Positions 5,098 through 5,220 of a stretch of DNA of 5,220 nt are shown piece by piece. Source of the DNA: an uncultured Faecalibacterium sp. (GTDB lineage Bacteria > Bacillota > Clostridia > Oscillospirales > Ruminococcaceae). Position 1 is the first letter of the stretch. The number at the start of each line of letters is the position of its first letter. The position numbers and the translations under genes are program-made. The stretch lies in the NCBI GenBank assembly GCA_900772565.1, contig CAAHET010000210.1, positions 1-5,220 of the forward strand, in the 5' to 3' direction. The notes beneath the pieces are model-generated. The model saw only the letters and a list, made by a program, of their open reading frames with translations. It was not told the origin of the DNA and did no database searches.

Positions 5098-5146
5098 AAC
5101 CCTCTCAGGCGCTCCCGCGCCAGCTCTCCCGAATGGAGAGCCAAGA
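5098..5146 (+). repeat. Intergenic repeat, copy D (diverged, tandem with C)
   Basis: It abuts copy C in the same orientation. It follows the same plan, ACCCTCTCAGG...GCCAGCTCTCCCGAATGGAGAGCCAAG, but many bases differ from C. The changes in its 3' block are paired (CTCTCC with GGAGAG), so a short hairpin is kept. That pattern suggests selection on structure, or a distinct subfamily. Confidence 0.7.
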
Positions 5147-5198
5147 TTTAAAGCCTGTCACTAAAGTGTTAGGAGAAACGTGGAAGCTTCCGGCAGTG

Positions 5199-5220
5199 CT
5201 CTTGGCTCTCCCTTTGGGAG
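5199..5220 (-). repeat. Intergenic repeat, copy E (inverted, cut by window end)
   Basis: CTTGGCTCTCCCTTTGGGAG is the reverse complement of the 3' end of copy D with two mismatches. D and E therefore face each other across about 52 bases, the same head-to-head layout as A and B. The rest of E lies outside the window. The intervening 5147-5198 stretch shows no gene or promoter that I can support. Confidence 0.65.

Overview
The window most resembles a chromosomal segment of a gut Firmicute of the Oscillospiraceae, with Faecalibacterium or a close relative the best guess. This rests on GC-rich Clostridia-like coding sequence, strong AGGAGG-type ribosome binding sites, factor-independent hairpin terminators, and intergenic repeats of the 'CTCGCCAGCTCCCCCAAGGGGAC' type that I associate with that group. 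The assignment is an inference; no rRNA or marker gene is present.

Layout from left to right. (1) 23-640, +: an AT-rich Nudix hydrolase gene with a helical N-terminal Nudix_N domain. Its base composition differs sharply from the rest. (2) 716-1135, +: a small PPC/DUF296-domain protein. A strong hairpin at 1156-1190 follows, just before the stop codon of the convergent next gene. (3) 1193-2770, -: a 525-residue exported alpha/beta hydrolase of the class-3 lipase/Mbeg1-like type, with a twin-arginine signal and its own promoter at 2820-2848. (4) 2771-3106: a gene-free stretch holding that promoter and leader hairpin, two head-to-head copies of an intergenic repeat, and the terminator of the next gene. 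(5) 3107-3991, -: a LysR-type transcriptional regulator. (6) 3992-4237: a divergent regulatory region with a near-consensus promoter for the regulator and several dyads. (7) 4238-4984, +: a TraX-family integral membrane protein, closed by a 13-bp perfect terminator hairpin. (8) 5044-5220: three more copies of the same repeat family, the last cut by the window end.

The genes do not form one operon. The best supported functional unit is the divergent LysR/traX pair. The traX promoter region has a perfect 7-bp inverted repeat over its only plausible -10 and no recognisable -35, which is what an activator-dependent LysR target would look like. No conjugation genes accompany traX, so it is probably a stand-alone chromosomal membrane protein of unknown substrate. 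The Nudix and PPC genes are co-directional with no terminator between them, but their compositions differ, so they may be neighbours by insertion and not by shared function. No CRISPR array, tRNA, rRNA, riboswitch or transposase was found.
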